Shown here piece after piece: positions 52,901 to 64,000 of a stretch of DNA of 64,000 bases. Made by a program: the position numbers and the translations under genes. Each line of letters starts with the position of its first letter. Position 1 is the first letter of the stretch. Source of the DNA: Salvelinus alpinus (lineage: Eukaryota > Chordata > Actinopteri > Salmoniformes > Salmonidae); contig NC_092094.1 in assembly GCF_045679555.1 (NCBI RefSeq), forward strand, positions 10,348,319 through 10,412,318, in the 5' to 3' direction. The notes below the pieces were generated by a model. That model searched no databases. It was given only the letters and a program-made list of their open reading frames with translations, and was not told the origin of the DNA.

Positions 52901-54002
52901 GGGGAGAGTGGGGTAAGTTGAGCCAAATGGGTAAGTTGCTCAACACCCTTGCTTCTAGGAAACCATAAACAACATTTATGATTTGTCCAAATATTTAGGA
53001 AGAAGTCATAATTTCATAGAGTCTGTGAAGGAAGAACCCACCGGGCAAAAACAGGTTGACTCAACGTTGTTTCCACATCATTTCAACCCCCCAAAAATGT
53101 GATGACGTTCAATCAACGTGGATAACTGATTTGCATAAAGTAATCAACGAAAGGGCATTGTCTTTTTTTTTTTACCCAACTTTTTACCTAAATCCAATGA
53201 TATGGTGACATTTTTTTCTTGATTTCACATTGAATTCACATTAGTTGACAACTCCACCAAAATGTTAATCAAAACTAGACGTTGAACTGACATCGGTGCC
53301 CAGTGGGAAACTACATGGAAAAAGTGGTCAGCAAGTTAGGGCCAAAAAACAGATTTTTTTTACCAAGTCAAATGAATGTATTGTGTTAGAGGTTTCATGA
53401 TGCTTGTAATCTTAACCAAAGTAGATAATTTTAAGATTGTTCTCTACATAAGTTAGGGTCTCTATAAGCTTCAATATGAGGTCCTAAACCTAGCATGAAA
53501 GTGCATCCTTGTAGATGTGTGGGCTAATATAGTAAAAATGTTTGCCTTGGGGTAAGCAGAGACAATGGCCACGGGGTAAGTTGAACCAATAGTTGAGCCA
53601 ATGGCAAGTTGAGCAAATTGAAGTGTTTTCCTCCCAGGCATAATGCAAGGCATTATCGATGGGATATGAGGTAATAACAGGGCCTGGCCTGTGTTAAGTT
53701 TTTGTTAGGTGTTAAGTCAATGCTAAAAGGTAGTGGTAATATTTCATTCAGTACATACATTTGTAGGTGGTTTAACTTACCCTGTCCAGCGGCTCAACTT
53801 ACCTCCTACCCAAGAGACAACTTTTTTTGAACAAGCTATGTTTTCAAAACTGTAATATTTACATGGATTCTGATTATTTCCAGGGATACATAACATCCTG
53901 AAATATAGGTAGACATCTTTGTTAGAAAGAATACTATATTTCCCTTGAGGGAGTGATGCTGAATTAAAAAAAAAAAACACTTAAACTTACCCCACTCTCC
54001 CC
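52901..54002. mobile_element. DNA element with GGGGAGAGTGGGGTAAGTT inverted ends
   Basis: The left end GGGGAGAGTGGGGTAAGTTG and right end AACTTACCCCACTCTCCCC are inverted. Sub-repeats GGGGTAAGTTGA occur again near 53574 and, inverted, near 53775-53805. No transposase frame. Target duplication not identified. A second MITE-like unit (53036-53312) is nested inside. Confidence 0.7.
53036..53312. repeat. Nested MITE-like repeat (CCCACTGGGCA-type ends)
   Basis: The left part has CAGGTTGACTCAACGTTGTT and the right part CTAGACGTTGAACTGACATC then GGTGCCCAGTGGG. It is a short salmonid-type interspersed repeat rich in CAACGT/ACGTTG words. Confidence 0.6.
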
Positions 54003-54512
54003 TTTTTGGCATAGCTCTAGCCTAAATGTTTCAATGAAGAAATGAATTGGAGAGTGGATCTGCCATAGCTGATAATAAAAGTACTGTCAGGCGTGCATGG
54101 CTGGAGACCTTTGCCTACATGTAGTTGAAGAGATGATATTATATGAAAAAATTATGATCTTGATCGTAAGGAATAAAGATGTCAATAATTGTAACGGCTG
54201 TCGTCTTCCTCCTCCTCGGACGAGGAGAGGAGAGAAGGATCGGTGGACCAATACGCAGCGAGGTATGTTGACATAATGATTTATTGACAAGCGACGAACA
54301 CTGACACGAACTATACTTGACTTATACAAAATAACAAACAACGTAGACAGACCTGATCATGAAACTTACATAAAACACGCAGAACTCACAAACAGGAACA
54401 GACTACATAAATGAACGAACCGAACAACCAAAACAGTCCCGTGTGGTGCGCAGACACAGACACGGAAGACACAGGAGACAATCACCCACAAACAGTGTGA
54501 ACAGCCAACCTA

Positions 54513-56097
<1,585 letters not shown>

Positions 56098-56310
56098 TAT
56101 ATATGGTTCTCAATCAGAGGAAAACGTCAAACACCTGTCTCTGATTGAGAACCATATAAGGCTAATTACAAGTGACCTAAACAATGAAACACAAAACATA
56201 TAATGCCCACCCCAACTCACGCCCTGACCCTCTAAACATATACAAAAATAACATAAAATAGGTCAGGAACGTGACATAACCCCCCCCTCAAGGTGCATAC
56301 TCCGGACGCA

Positions 56311-58140
56311 CTACCAAAAGTCTAGGGGAGGGTCTGGGTGGGCATCTGACCACGGTGGTGGCTCAGGCTCTGGGCGTGGTTCCCATCCCCTCTTAGTCAC
56401 TACCCGCTTTCGTAGCCTCCTCAAAATGACCACCCTCCATATAACCCCACCTAAATTAAGGGGCAACACCAGAATGGGGGGCACCACCAGACTGGCTGGC
56501 GGATCCTGGCTGGCGGAAGGTTCTGGCGGATCCTGGCTGGCTGGCAGGTCCTGGCTGGCTGGCTCTGGCGGATCCTGGCTGGCGGAAGGCTCTGGCGGAT
56601 CCTGGCTGGCGGAAGGCTCTGGCGGATCCTGGCTGGATGACGGCTCTGGCTGGTCATGGCTGGATGACGGCTCTGGCTGGTCATGGCTGGCTGACGGCTC
56701 TGGACGCTCATGGCTGGCTGACGGCTCTGGACGCTCATGGCTGGCTGACGGCTCTGGACGCTCATGGCTGGCTGACGGCTCTGGACGCTCATGGCTGGCT
56801 GACAGCTCTGGACGCTCATGGCTGGCTGACGGTTCTGGACGCTCATGGCTCGCTGGCGGCTCTGGCAGATCCTGTCTGGTTGGCGGCTCTGGCAGATCCT
56901 GTCTGGTTGGCGGCTCTGGCAGATCCTGTCTGGTTGGCGGCTCTGGCAGATCCTGTCTGGTTGGCGGCTCTGGCAGATCCTGTCTGACGAATGGCTCTAG
57001 CGGCTCCTGACTGACTATCGGCTCTGACGGCTCGAGACAGACGGGCGGCTCTGACGGCGCTGGGGAGACGGATGGCTCAGACGGCGCTGGGGAGACGGAT
57101 GGCTCAGATGGCGCTGGGGAGACGGATGGCTCAGATGGCGCTGGGGAGACGGATGGCTCAGATGGCGCTGGGGAGACGGATGGCTCAGATGGCGCTGGGG
57201 AGACGGATGGCTCAGATGGCGCTGGGGAGACGGATGGCTCAGATGGCGCTGTGGAGACGGATGGCTCAGATGGCGCTGTGGAGACGGATGGCTCAGATGG
57301 CGCTGGGGAGACGGATGGCTCTGGCCGGATAAGGCGCACTGTAGACCTGGTGCGTGGTGCCGGAACTGGAGGCACCGGGCTAAGGACACGCACCTTCATG
57401 CTAGTGCGGGGAGCAGGGACAGGGCACACTGGACTCTCAAAACGTACTCTTTGCCTGGTGCGTGGTACCGGAACTGGAGGTACCGGGCTGAGGGCACGCA
57501 CATCAGGACTAGTACGGGGAGAAGGAACAGTGTGTACAGGGCTCTGGAGACGCACAGGTGGCTTAGTGCGTGGTGCCGGAACTGGAGGCACCGAACTGGA
57601 TACACGCACTACAGGGAGAGTGCGTGGAGGAGGAACAGGGCTCTGGAAACGCACTGGAAGCCTGGTGCGTGGTGTAGGCACTGTTGGTACTAGGCTGGGG
57701 CGGGGAGGTGGCGCCGGAAATACCGGACCATGCAGGCGTACTGGCTCTCTTGAGCACTGAGCCTGCCCAACCTTACCTGGTTGAATGGTCCCCGTCGCCC
57801 TGCCAGTGCGGCGAGGTGGAATAGCCCGCACTGGGTTATGCAGGCGAACCGGGGACACCATGCGTAAGGCTGGTGCCATGTAAGCCAGCCCGAGGAGACG
57901 CACTGGAGACCAGACGCGTTGAGCCGGCTTCATGGCACCTGGCTCAATGCCCAATCTAGCCCTACCAGTGCGGGGAGGTGGAATAACCCGCACCGGGCTA
58001 TGAACACGTACAGGAGACACCGTGCGCTCTACTGCGTAACACGGTGTCCGCCCGTACTCCCGCTCTCCACGGTTAGCCTGGGAAGTGGACGCAGGTCTCC
58101 TACCTGCCCTTGGCCCACTACCTCTTAGCCGCCCCCCCAA
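56311..58140 (-). CDS. Proline-rich open frame inside the LTR element
   Basis: A frame of about 600 codons, open across most of the inner region. It has an N-terminal half rich in PVR, PPRT and PVPAPRT words, then tandem 8-9-residue blocks: SPAPSEPSV (about 10), RQDLPEPPT (about 5), SHERPEPSA (about 7) and SQDPPEPSA. No known domain. Composition resembles mucin or extensin-like low-complexity protein. I cannot tell whether it was ever a protein-coding gene or only repeats that keep a frame open. A separate short frame at 58118-58459, starting in the LTR, is acidic then basic (SSSEEEEDDSRYR, EEMEAARAQQRWYEEAARRR). Confidence 0.4.
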   Translation of the reverse strand: MGGRLRGSGPRAGRRPASTSQANRGEREYGRTPCYAVERTVSPVRVHSPVRVIPPPRTGRARLGIEPGAMKPAQRVWSPVRLLGLAYMAPALRMVSPVRLHNPVRAIPPRRTGRATGTIQPGKVGQAQCSREPVRLHGPVFPAPPPRPSLVPTVPTPRTRLPVRFQSPVPPPRTLPVVRVSSSVPPVPAPRTKPPVRLQSPVHTVPSPRTSPDVRALSPVPPVPVPRTRQRVRFESPVCPVPAPRTSMKVRVLSPVPPVPAPRTRSTVRLIRPEPSVSPAPSEPSVSTAPSEPSVSTAPSEPSVSPAPSEPSVSPAPSEPSVSPAPSEPSVSPAPSEPSVSPAPSEPSVSPAPSEPSVSPAPSEPPVCLEPSEPIVSQEPLEPFVRQDLPEPPTRQDLPEPPTRQDLPEPPTRQDLPEPPTRQDLPEPPASHERPEPSASHERPELSASHERPEPSASHERPEPSASHERPEPSASHERPEPSASHDQPEPSSSHDQPEPSSSQDPPEPSASQDPPEPSASQDPPEPASQDLPASQDPPEPSASQDPPASLVVPPILVLPLNLGGVIWRVVILRRLRKRVVTKRGWEPRPEPEPPPWSDAHPDPPLDFW

Positions 58141-58881
58141 GAAATTTTTGGGTAGTACTCACGGGCTTTTCAGGCTTCCAGCCACGTCTCCTTGCTGCCT
58201 CCTCATACCACCGCTGTTGGGCTCTCGCTGCCTCCATCTCCTCACGAGCGCGGCGATATTCCCCAATGTGCGCCCAGTGTCCTTTTCCCTCCAATACTTC
58301 GTCCCAAGTCCACGAGTCCTGGTTGCTCTGTTGAGCTCTCCCCCGCCGCTTGGTCCTAGGTTGGTGGGTGATTCTGTAACGGCTGTCGTCTTCCTCCTCC
58401 TCGGACGAGGAGAGGAGAGAAGGATCGGTGGACCAATACGCAGCGAGGTATGTTGACATAATGATTTATTGACAAGCGACGAACACTGACACGAACTATA
58501 CTTGACTTATACAAAATAACAAACAAACAACGTAGACAGACCTGATCATGAAACTTACATAAAACACGCAGAACTCACGAACAGGAACAGACTACATAAA
58601 TGAACGAACCGAACAACCAAAACAGTCCCGTGTGGTGCACAGACACGGAAGACACAGGAGACAATCACCCACCCACAAACAGTGTGAACAGCCAACCTAT
58701 ATATGGTTCTCAATCAGAGGAAAACGTCAAACACCTGTCTCTGATTGAGAACCATATAAGGCTAATTACAAGTGACCTAAACAATGAAACACAAAACATA
58801 TAATGCCCACCCCAACTCACGCCCTGACCCTCTAAACATATACAAAAATAACATAAAATAGGTCAGGAACGTGACAATAAT

Positions 58882-59880
58882 GTATTTTTTTTCACATTTT
58901 AAAGCAGATCATGAATCACAAGCCAAGCATAGACTCTCAATATGTGTTTTAAAATGATCAGATTTATTTGGTCAGTCAGTTGACACTATGGGTGCCCACT
59001 GCCCACCCACAATCAGAGTGGACAGCGTGAAGTGAGTTGTTTGCATAGAGAAGCAATAGGAAGCACTTTGAAACGGAGCATTGAATGTTATAGAGGAAAT
59101 CGGACATCGCCACCTTAAAAGAATGTTCCTTTAGTCTACAGTTCTATATTAAAGAAATAATAAAGGTCTCACAGTGAAACGGAAGTCAGTGTTGAAAAGT
59201 ATTTTTCCAAGGTTCCGTGTATGAAACATGAATGCTTTCAATTCATCTCTAGAGCATGAGAAAGGAAAAAAAAGTCTGGTATTGGTGGTCTGCAGTTTTG
59301 GGGAAGACACTCTGAAAATATAGTTTACCAAGCTACCAATTACTGGAAGAAGTTAACTATAGCTACCATTGATAAAAAGATAGTTTACTTAACTAAAGTT
59401 ACTTTGAAAAAGTAGTTCACTGCATCCAAAGTACATCCAAATATATGTAAATCTGAAATCTGACTACAAATTGCAAGAACTGGTCACTCTGGAGTCAGAT
59501 CTGAGTTAACAGAATGTGTAATTTGGCCTGTTAAACATAAAAAACCCATATTTGATTTTTGCAAAAAAAGTAGTGTGTAGTTCCAGTAGTTAGCTACACC
59601 GTTACATGGCAAAAAAAGTTATTAACTACTGAAAACATTACCAAGATTTGAATTTAGTGCAACTACCACCAAACTACTGCAATATTTAGTTAAATTACCA
59701 GTTAGACTATATGTTGTTCTCTTCTCTCCAACACTGGTGATCTGGTTTTGGGAAGTTGAAATAGGCTACAGAAAGAAACACATACTTTTGACTACAGCAA
59801 AGATGGAACAAATTATAATATTACTGCTGTCTCAGCAAAACAAGAAATTGTAATTGAGTAAAGAAGTTAAATAAAGAGGA
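58882..59880. other. Intergenic, no gene recognised
   Basis: AT-rich sequence. 59335-59710 has several CTTTTTTACTA/TAGTTA-rich phrases of the kind found in degraded interspersed repeats. Nothing firm. Confidence 0.4.
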
Positions 59881-59885
59881 GAGTC

Positions 59886-61158
59886 TAACTGAATGGTTAT
59901 GGGGGGGGGGGGGGCTCTAACTGAATGGTTATGGGGGGGCTCTAACTGAATGGTTATGGGGGGGCTCTAACTGAATGGTTATGGGGGGGGCTCTAACTGA
60001 ATGGTTATGGGGGGGCTCTAACTGAATGGTTATGGGGGGGCTCTAACTGAATGGTTATGGGGGGGCTCTAACTGAATGGTTATGGGGGGGGCTCTAACTG
60101 AATGGTTATGGGGGGGCTCTAACTGAATGGTTATGGGGGGGCTCTAACTGAATGGTTATGGGGGGGCTCTAACTGAATGGTTATGGGGGGGCTCTAACTG
60201 AATGGTTATGGGGGGGCTCTAACTGAATGGTTATGGGGGGGCTCTAACTGAATGGTTATGGGGGGGCTCTAACTGAATGGTTATGGGGGGGGCTCTAACT
60301 GAATGGTTATGGGGGGGCTCTAACTGAATGGTTATGGGGGGGCTCTAACTGAATGGTTATGGGGGGGCTCTAACTGAATGGTTATGGGGGGGGCTCTAAC
60401 TGAATGGTTATGGGGGGGCTCTAACTGAATGGTTATGGGGGGGCTCTAACTGAATGGTTATGGGGGGGCTCTAACTGAATGGTTATGGGGGGGCTCTAAC
60501 TGAATGGTTATGGGGGGGCTCTAACTGAATGGTTATGGGGGGGGCTCTAACTGAATGGTTATGGGGGGGCTCTAACTGAATGGTTATGGGGGGGGGGCTC
60601 TAACTGAATGGTTATGGGGGGGGGCTCTAACTGAATGGTTATGGGGGGGCTCTAACTGAATGGTTATGGGGGGGCTCTAACTGAATGGTTATGGGGGGGC
60701 TCTAACTGAATGGTTATGGGGGGGCTCTAACTGAATGGTTATGGGGGGGCTCTAACTGAATGGTTATGGGGGGGCTCTAACTGAATGGTTATGGGGGGGG
60801 CTCTAACTGAATGGTTATGGGGGGGCTCTAACTGAATGGTTATGGGGGGGCTCTAACTGAATGGTTATGGGGGGGCTCTAACTGAATGGTTATGGGGGGG
60901 CTCTAACTGAATGGTTATGGGGGGGGGGCTCTAACTGAATGGTTATGGGGGGGGGCTCTAACTGAATGGTTATGGGGGGGCTCTAACTGAATGGTTATGG
61001 GAGGGGGCTCTAACTGAATGGTTATGGGGGGGCTCTAACTGAATGGTTATGGGGGGGGCTCTAACTGAATGGTTATGGGGGGGGGGGCTCTAACTGAATG
61101 GTTATGGGGGGGGGGGCTCTAACTGAATGGTTATGGGGGGGCTCTAACTGAATGGTTA
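59886..61158. repeat. 25-28-bp G-rich minisatellite, about 50 copies
   Basis: Unit GCTCTAACTGAATGGTTATG followed by a run of 6-12 G. Copies differ almost only in G-run length. 1.27 kb. One copy has GGGAGGGGG. Confidence 0.98.
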
Positions 61159-61323
61159 AAATAAACAAAAACGTTGTATAAATGTACTGTATGTACTTAC
61201 TTAAACAAGAGCTTGCTTACTCAAATGAATTTATCAGAACAGGTTTGGTCCAGTCATTAGCTTTCATTCAGTTCCGAGCTGTCTAAAGCTCATGCAATGT
61301 GCCAAAGCAGGCAAACACAAGTT

Positions 61324-62047
61324 CTGGTAAAACACACGCTCTGGTAAAACACACCCTGTGGTAAAACACACCCTGTGGTAAAACACACCCTGTGGTAAAA
61401 CACACCCTGTGGTAAAACACACGCTATGGTAAAACACACCCTCTGGTAAAACACACGCTCTGGTAAAACACACCCTGTGGTAAAACACACGCTATGGTAA
61501 AACACACCCTCTGGTAAAACACACCCTGTGGTAAAACACACCCTCTGGTAAAACACACCCTGTGGTAAAACACACCCTCTGGTAAAACACACCCTGTGGT
61601 AAAACACACCCTCTGGTAAAACACACGCTCTGGTAAAACACACGCTCTGGTAAAACACACGCTCTGGTAAAACACACCCTCTGGTAAAACACACCCTGTG
61701 GTAAAACACACCCTCTGGTAAAACACACCCTCTGGTAAAACACACGCTATGGTAAAACACACCCTCTGGTAAAACACACGCTCTGGTAAAACACACGCTC
61801 TGGTAAAACACACGCTCTGGTAAAACACACCCTCTGGTAAAACACACCCTGTGGTAAAACACACCCTCTGGTAAAACACACCCTCTGGTAAAACACACCC
61901 TCTGGTAAAACACACCCTCTGGTAAAACACACCCTCTGGTAAAACACACCCTCTGGTAAAACACACCCTCTGGTAAAACACACCCTCTGGTAAAACACAC
62001 GCTCTGGTAAAACACACCCTCTGGTAAAACACACGCTATGGTAAAAC
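61324..62047. repeat. 17-bp minisatellite, about 43 copies
   Basis: Unit TCTGGTAAAACACACCC with three alternating forms (CTCTGG/CTGTGG/CTATGG, CCC/CGC). As 17 is not a multiple of three the frame rotates, yet no unit frame contains a stop, so long Cys/Phe/Val-rich false ORFs appear on the minus strand. Confidence 0.98.
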
Positions 62048-62384
62048 AGCATAGCATTTTTCCCGCTATAATTTTATTTATGTAATCCTGAAAACGTAAA
62101 CGTTTCATTCCATCTTTGTACTGTTTGGGCGGGCCCCTCTCTAGTTTAGTGTTGACCTATTTGTACCATAGAAGAAGTGTTATGTCAGTGTAAGTGTCAG
62201 TTCCAAGGGGATTGGGTGGAGATAAGCCTACAACAGGAAGTGACAAGTGTTGTTGTCATGTTTACTTGTTTTCCAATCCAATGATCCTCTTCATCATAGA
62301 TCAATATTTGGGAGTCAGTCAGTGAAGCCCTTGCATGTTTTTCATGGTTTCTCGGTAGTAGTCGGTTGCCAATCCACCAGAGGC

Positions 62385-62567
62385 CTATCGATGGTCTGAA
62401 GCCTCACAGCGAGCAAGGTTGATCCGTGCCAGCGGTGAGGGGACAGATGTGCCAAAGTCTACTGGGTTTGGCTCCATCCTCACCCCCTGGCTTCCAACAC
62501 CCACGTATCCAGCTGAGGTACAATAATTCGACACCTCTTCAGCAGCAGGACCCTTTAGCGTGACAAC
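62385..62567 (-). other. Unassigned open stretch, possible terminal exon
   Basis: Minus-strand frame LKGPAAEEVSNYCTSAGYVG ... SPLARINLARCEASDHR and a stop. Complexity and composition look like real protein, unlike the nearby minisatellites. I do not recognise it. A clean acceptor in phase was not found: the nearest AG at 62590 is followed by stops in the other frames. Could be an old exon or chance. Confidence 0.25.
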
Positions 62568-62989
62568 CACTGCTTTGTTTTATATCTCAGCCTGTATTTT
62601 GAACGCAATAAAAAATTACAGTCAGCAACATCCAAATTGTGTTTTTTTTATACACTTCTGGAATGGAATTGGAAGTTCAACCCCCCCCCCCATCTCCTTT
62701 ATCCCTCCCTTTTCCTATGTGGGATTTAACCTACACTTTGTGGTAACCTTGCTAAGATATCAGTTTTTTTCTACGCTCTCCTCTACTGAATAAAGGGTTT
62801 GTTTCTCTATGTCTTGCTTGTGAAGACTTCAAGGACAGCTCCCTGCATCTGGCATTAAGTAGTCCTGGTGCTCCTGGTGCCAGTGGCGAGTTAACTGACA
62901 CTACTGCACTTAGACTAATGGCAGTAAGTGAACAGAACACACCAGTCATCTCCCATAAGTTACGTCGGTAGGTAGGCCACCTACTCACC

Positions 62990-63075
62990 TTGGATTGGAA
63001 CATGCTCCCAGGCCAAACTCCCTCATCCCCAATCACAGTGAGGCTCTTGCTGTGAGTCTTACCACCCACTGAACC
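62990..63075 (-). other. Unassigned exon-like stretch
   Basis: Minus strand GSVGGKTHSKSLTVIGDEGV and WPGSMFQSK, followed by a good donor (AAG then GTGAGT) and preceded by an acceptor-like TTTGATTCAG near 63085. Not recognised. Might be a coding exon of a gene extending right, or chance. Confidence 0.3.
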
Positions 63076-63089
63076 ACTGAATCAAACAT

Positions 63090-64000
63090 GGAAAGAAAGC
63101 GAGGCATGAAAAGAGGGATTGTCTCTCGATTGGAGCGCACATACATTAGTTCACCCCAGTGTAGGGGTGAACAAGAACATGGAACTAATATCTTAAAGAA
63201 ATGTCCTCCTTAGAAACTGCTGCATCCCATTCGATCCTTATAAAGATGGATTGGGAACTTAGAAAAATAAGATTACTTTATTGTCCAATGTCCAAGAATG
63301 TCTGACGAATATCTCCTTTCTCCCGATCCCTCTGGAAGACAGACGTACACACATGTTGGGGAGGTTGGAGCAGAATAATACTTTTATTTAAAAAATGTTA
63401 CTTAAGTTTCGCAGGAAAGACAACACTGGTTCCTGTCCTCAACCCTTTCTTTTAAAAGCAGGTATTTTCTGTGGTTTTGGTTGAAGACTCTCAGTGGCTC
63501 AATGAGCTGCAAACCCCTGACTTTCCTCTCCAATGATTCCATTATATTTGTTATTTTAAACACCTTACAAAATGTAAAATCAGCCACTTTAAATGCGATG
63601 TTGTTGGACAGGATGTACAGAAGAAGAAGAAATGTAATGTAAATGTGTCCAGGATGAAGAATCCCATCATTGTCTTGAAATAATTATCATTATCACAACT
63701 TCATTTATTGTGCGGGCTGGTCCTGTGCTTTTGTACTCAGCTTAGGAAAGGAGATGAGCTTGGAGAGGATCTAGCTCTAACCAGAGAGTGACTGTCTGCA
63801 GTACAGACACAACATCTACACGTGAATGCTGCGGGGGAAAAACTGATCTGCACCATCACCACCACCACCCTGTGCAAATCAAATCACCACTTAGTCAGAG
63901 CATCAGAGTGCAGCCCAGTGTCTCACCTCTCCTCCTCTCCTCTCACCTCTTTTAAACCCCCAGCCCGCCTCAATGGAAACATAAACAGAAAGCTTTTTTA
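63090..64000. other. Right edge, no gene recognised
   Basis: A minus-strand 61-codon frame at 63402-63587 has ordinary composition (NIMESLERKVRGLQLIEPL) but no identified family or splice context. Otherwise nothing supported. Confidence 0.3.

Noticed and set aside
56426-57760. Plus-strand frames opposite the proline-rich frame
   Set aside because: Mirror frames of the tandem repeats on the other strand of the LTR element.
59886-62047. CRISPR-like direct repeats
   Set aside because: Units are contiguous without unique spacers and the genome is vertebrate; these are minisatellites.
61264-62108. 272-codon Cys/Val/Phe-rich frame on the minus strand
   Set aside because: 17-bp tandem repeat rotating through frames without stops; not a cysteine-rich protein.

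Overview
This is vertebrate nuclear DNA from a salmonid fish (salmon, trout, charr or whitefish group). The evidence is split, GT-AG-spliced vertebrate genes set in salmonid-type repeats: several Tc1/mariner families, tRNA-headed SINEs ending in an AAATAAAGGTTAAATA-type tail, LINE 3' ends, hAT-like elements and many minisatellites. The species cannot be fixed from the sequence alone.

Five host genes were identified by reading exons and splice sites. slc35b4 (minus, 9644 down to 4868; its last exons lie beyond the left edge) and golt1b (plus, 10134-13222) are divergent with 489 bp between start codons. ldhb (minus, 27573 to 20143), slc25a3 (minus, 37406 to 30433) and tmpo (minus, 45767 to 41066) follow. 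golt1b-ldhb and slc25a3-tmpo are each neighbour pairs in other vertebrates. No operon-like relation exists. The products are a Golgi/ER nucleotide-sugar transporter, a Golgi traffic protein, lactate dehydrogenase B, the mitochondrial phosphate carrier and a lamina-associated polypeptide. slc25a3 keeps the vertebrate pair of mutually exclusive third exons. Two of its introns each hold a nearly identical copy of an H/ACA snoRNA of about 243 nt, most likely SNORA53.

Layout: 1-7.2 kb is a cluster of four Tc1-like elements and a solo LTR in and beyond the slc35b4 introns. One of these Tc1 elements (5129-6735) has an uninterrupted 340-codon DD34E transposase and matching TA-flanked ends. 14-20 kb is a 32-bp minisatellite, a LINE remnant and SINE-like sequence. 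The ldhb introns hold a fold-back (palindromic) Tc1 with a captured C2H2 zinc-finger fragment, a 38-bp minisatellite and a 5'-truncated LINE with a 693-codon open reverse transcriptase frame. 46-64 kb has no recognised host gene. It contains a hAT-like element carrying two 21-bp-unit arrays, further minisatellites, a GGGGAGAGTGGGG-ended element, an LTR element with both LTRs and a 5-bp target duplication (one LTR interrupted by a Tc1), and two long arrays of 26-bp G-rich and 17-bp units.

The most unusual items are the duplicated intronic snoRNA, the zinc-finger capture inside the fold-back Tc1, the hAT element with internal minisatellites, and a 43-bp tandem duplication that copies the golt1b exon 2 splice donor. 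No clearly new biochemical system was found.
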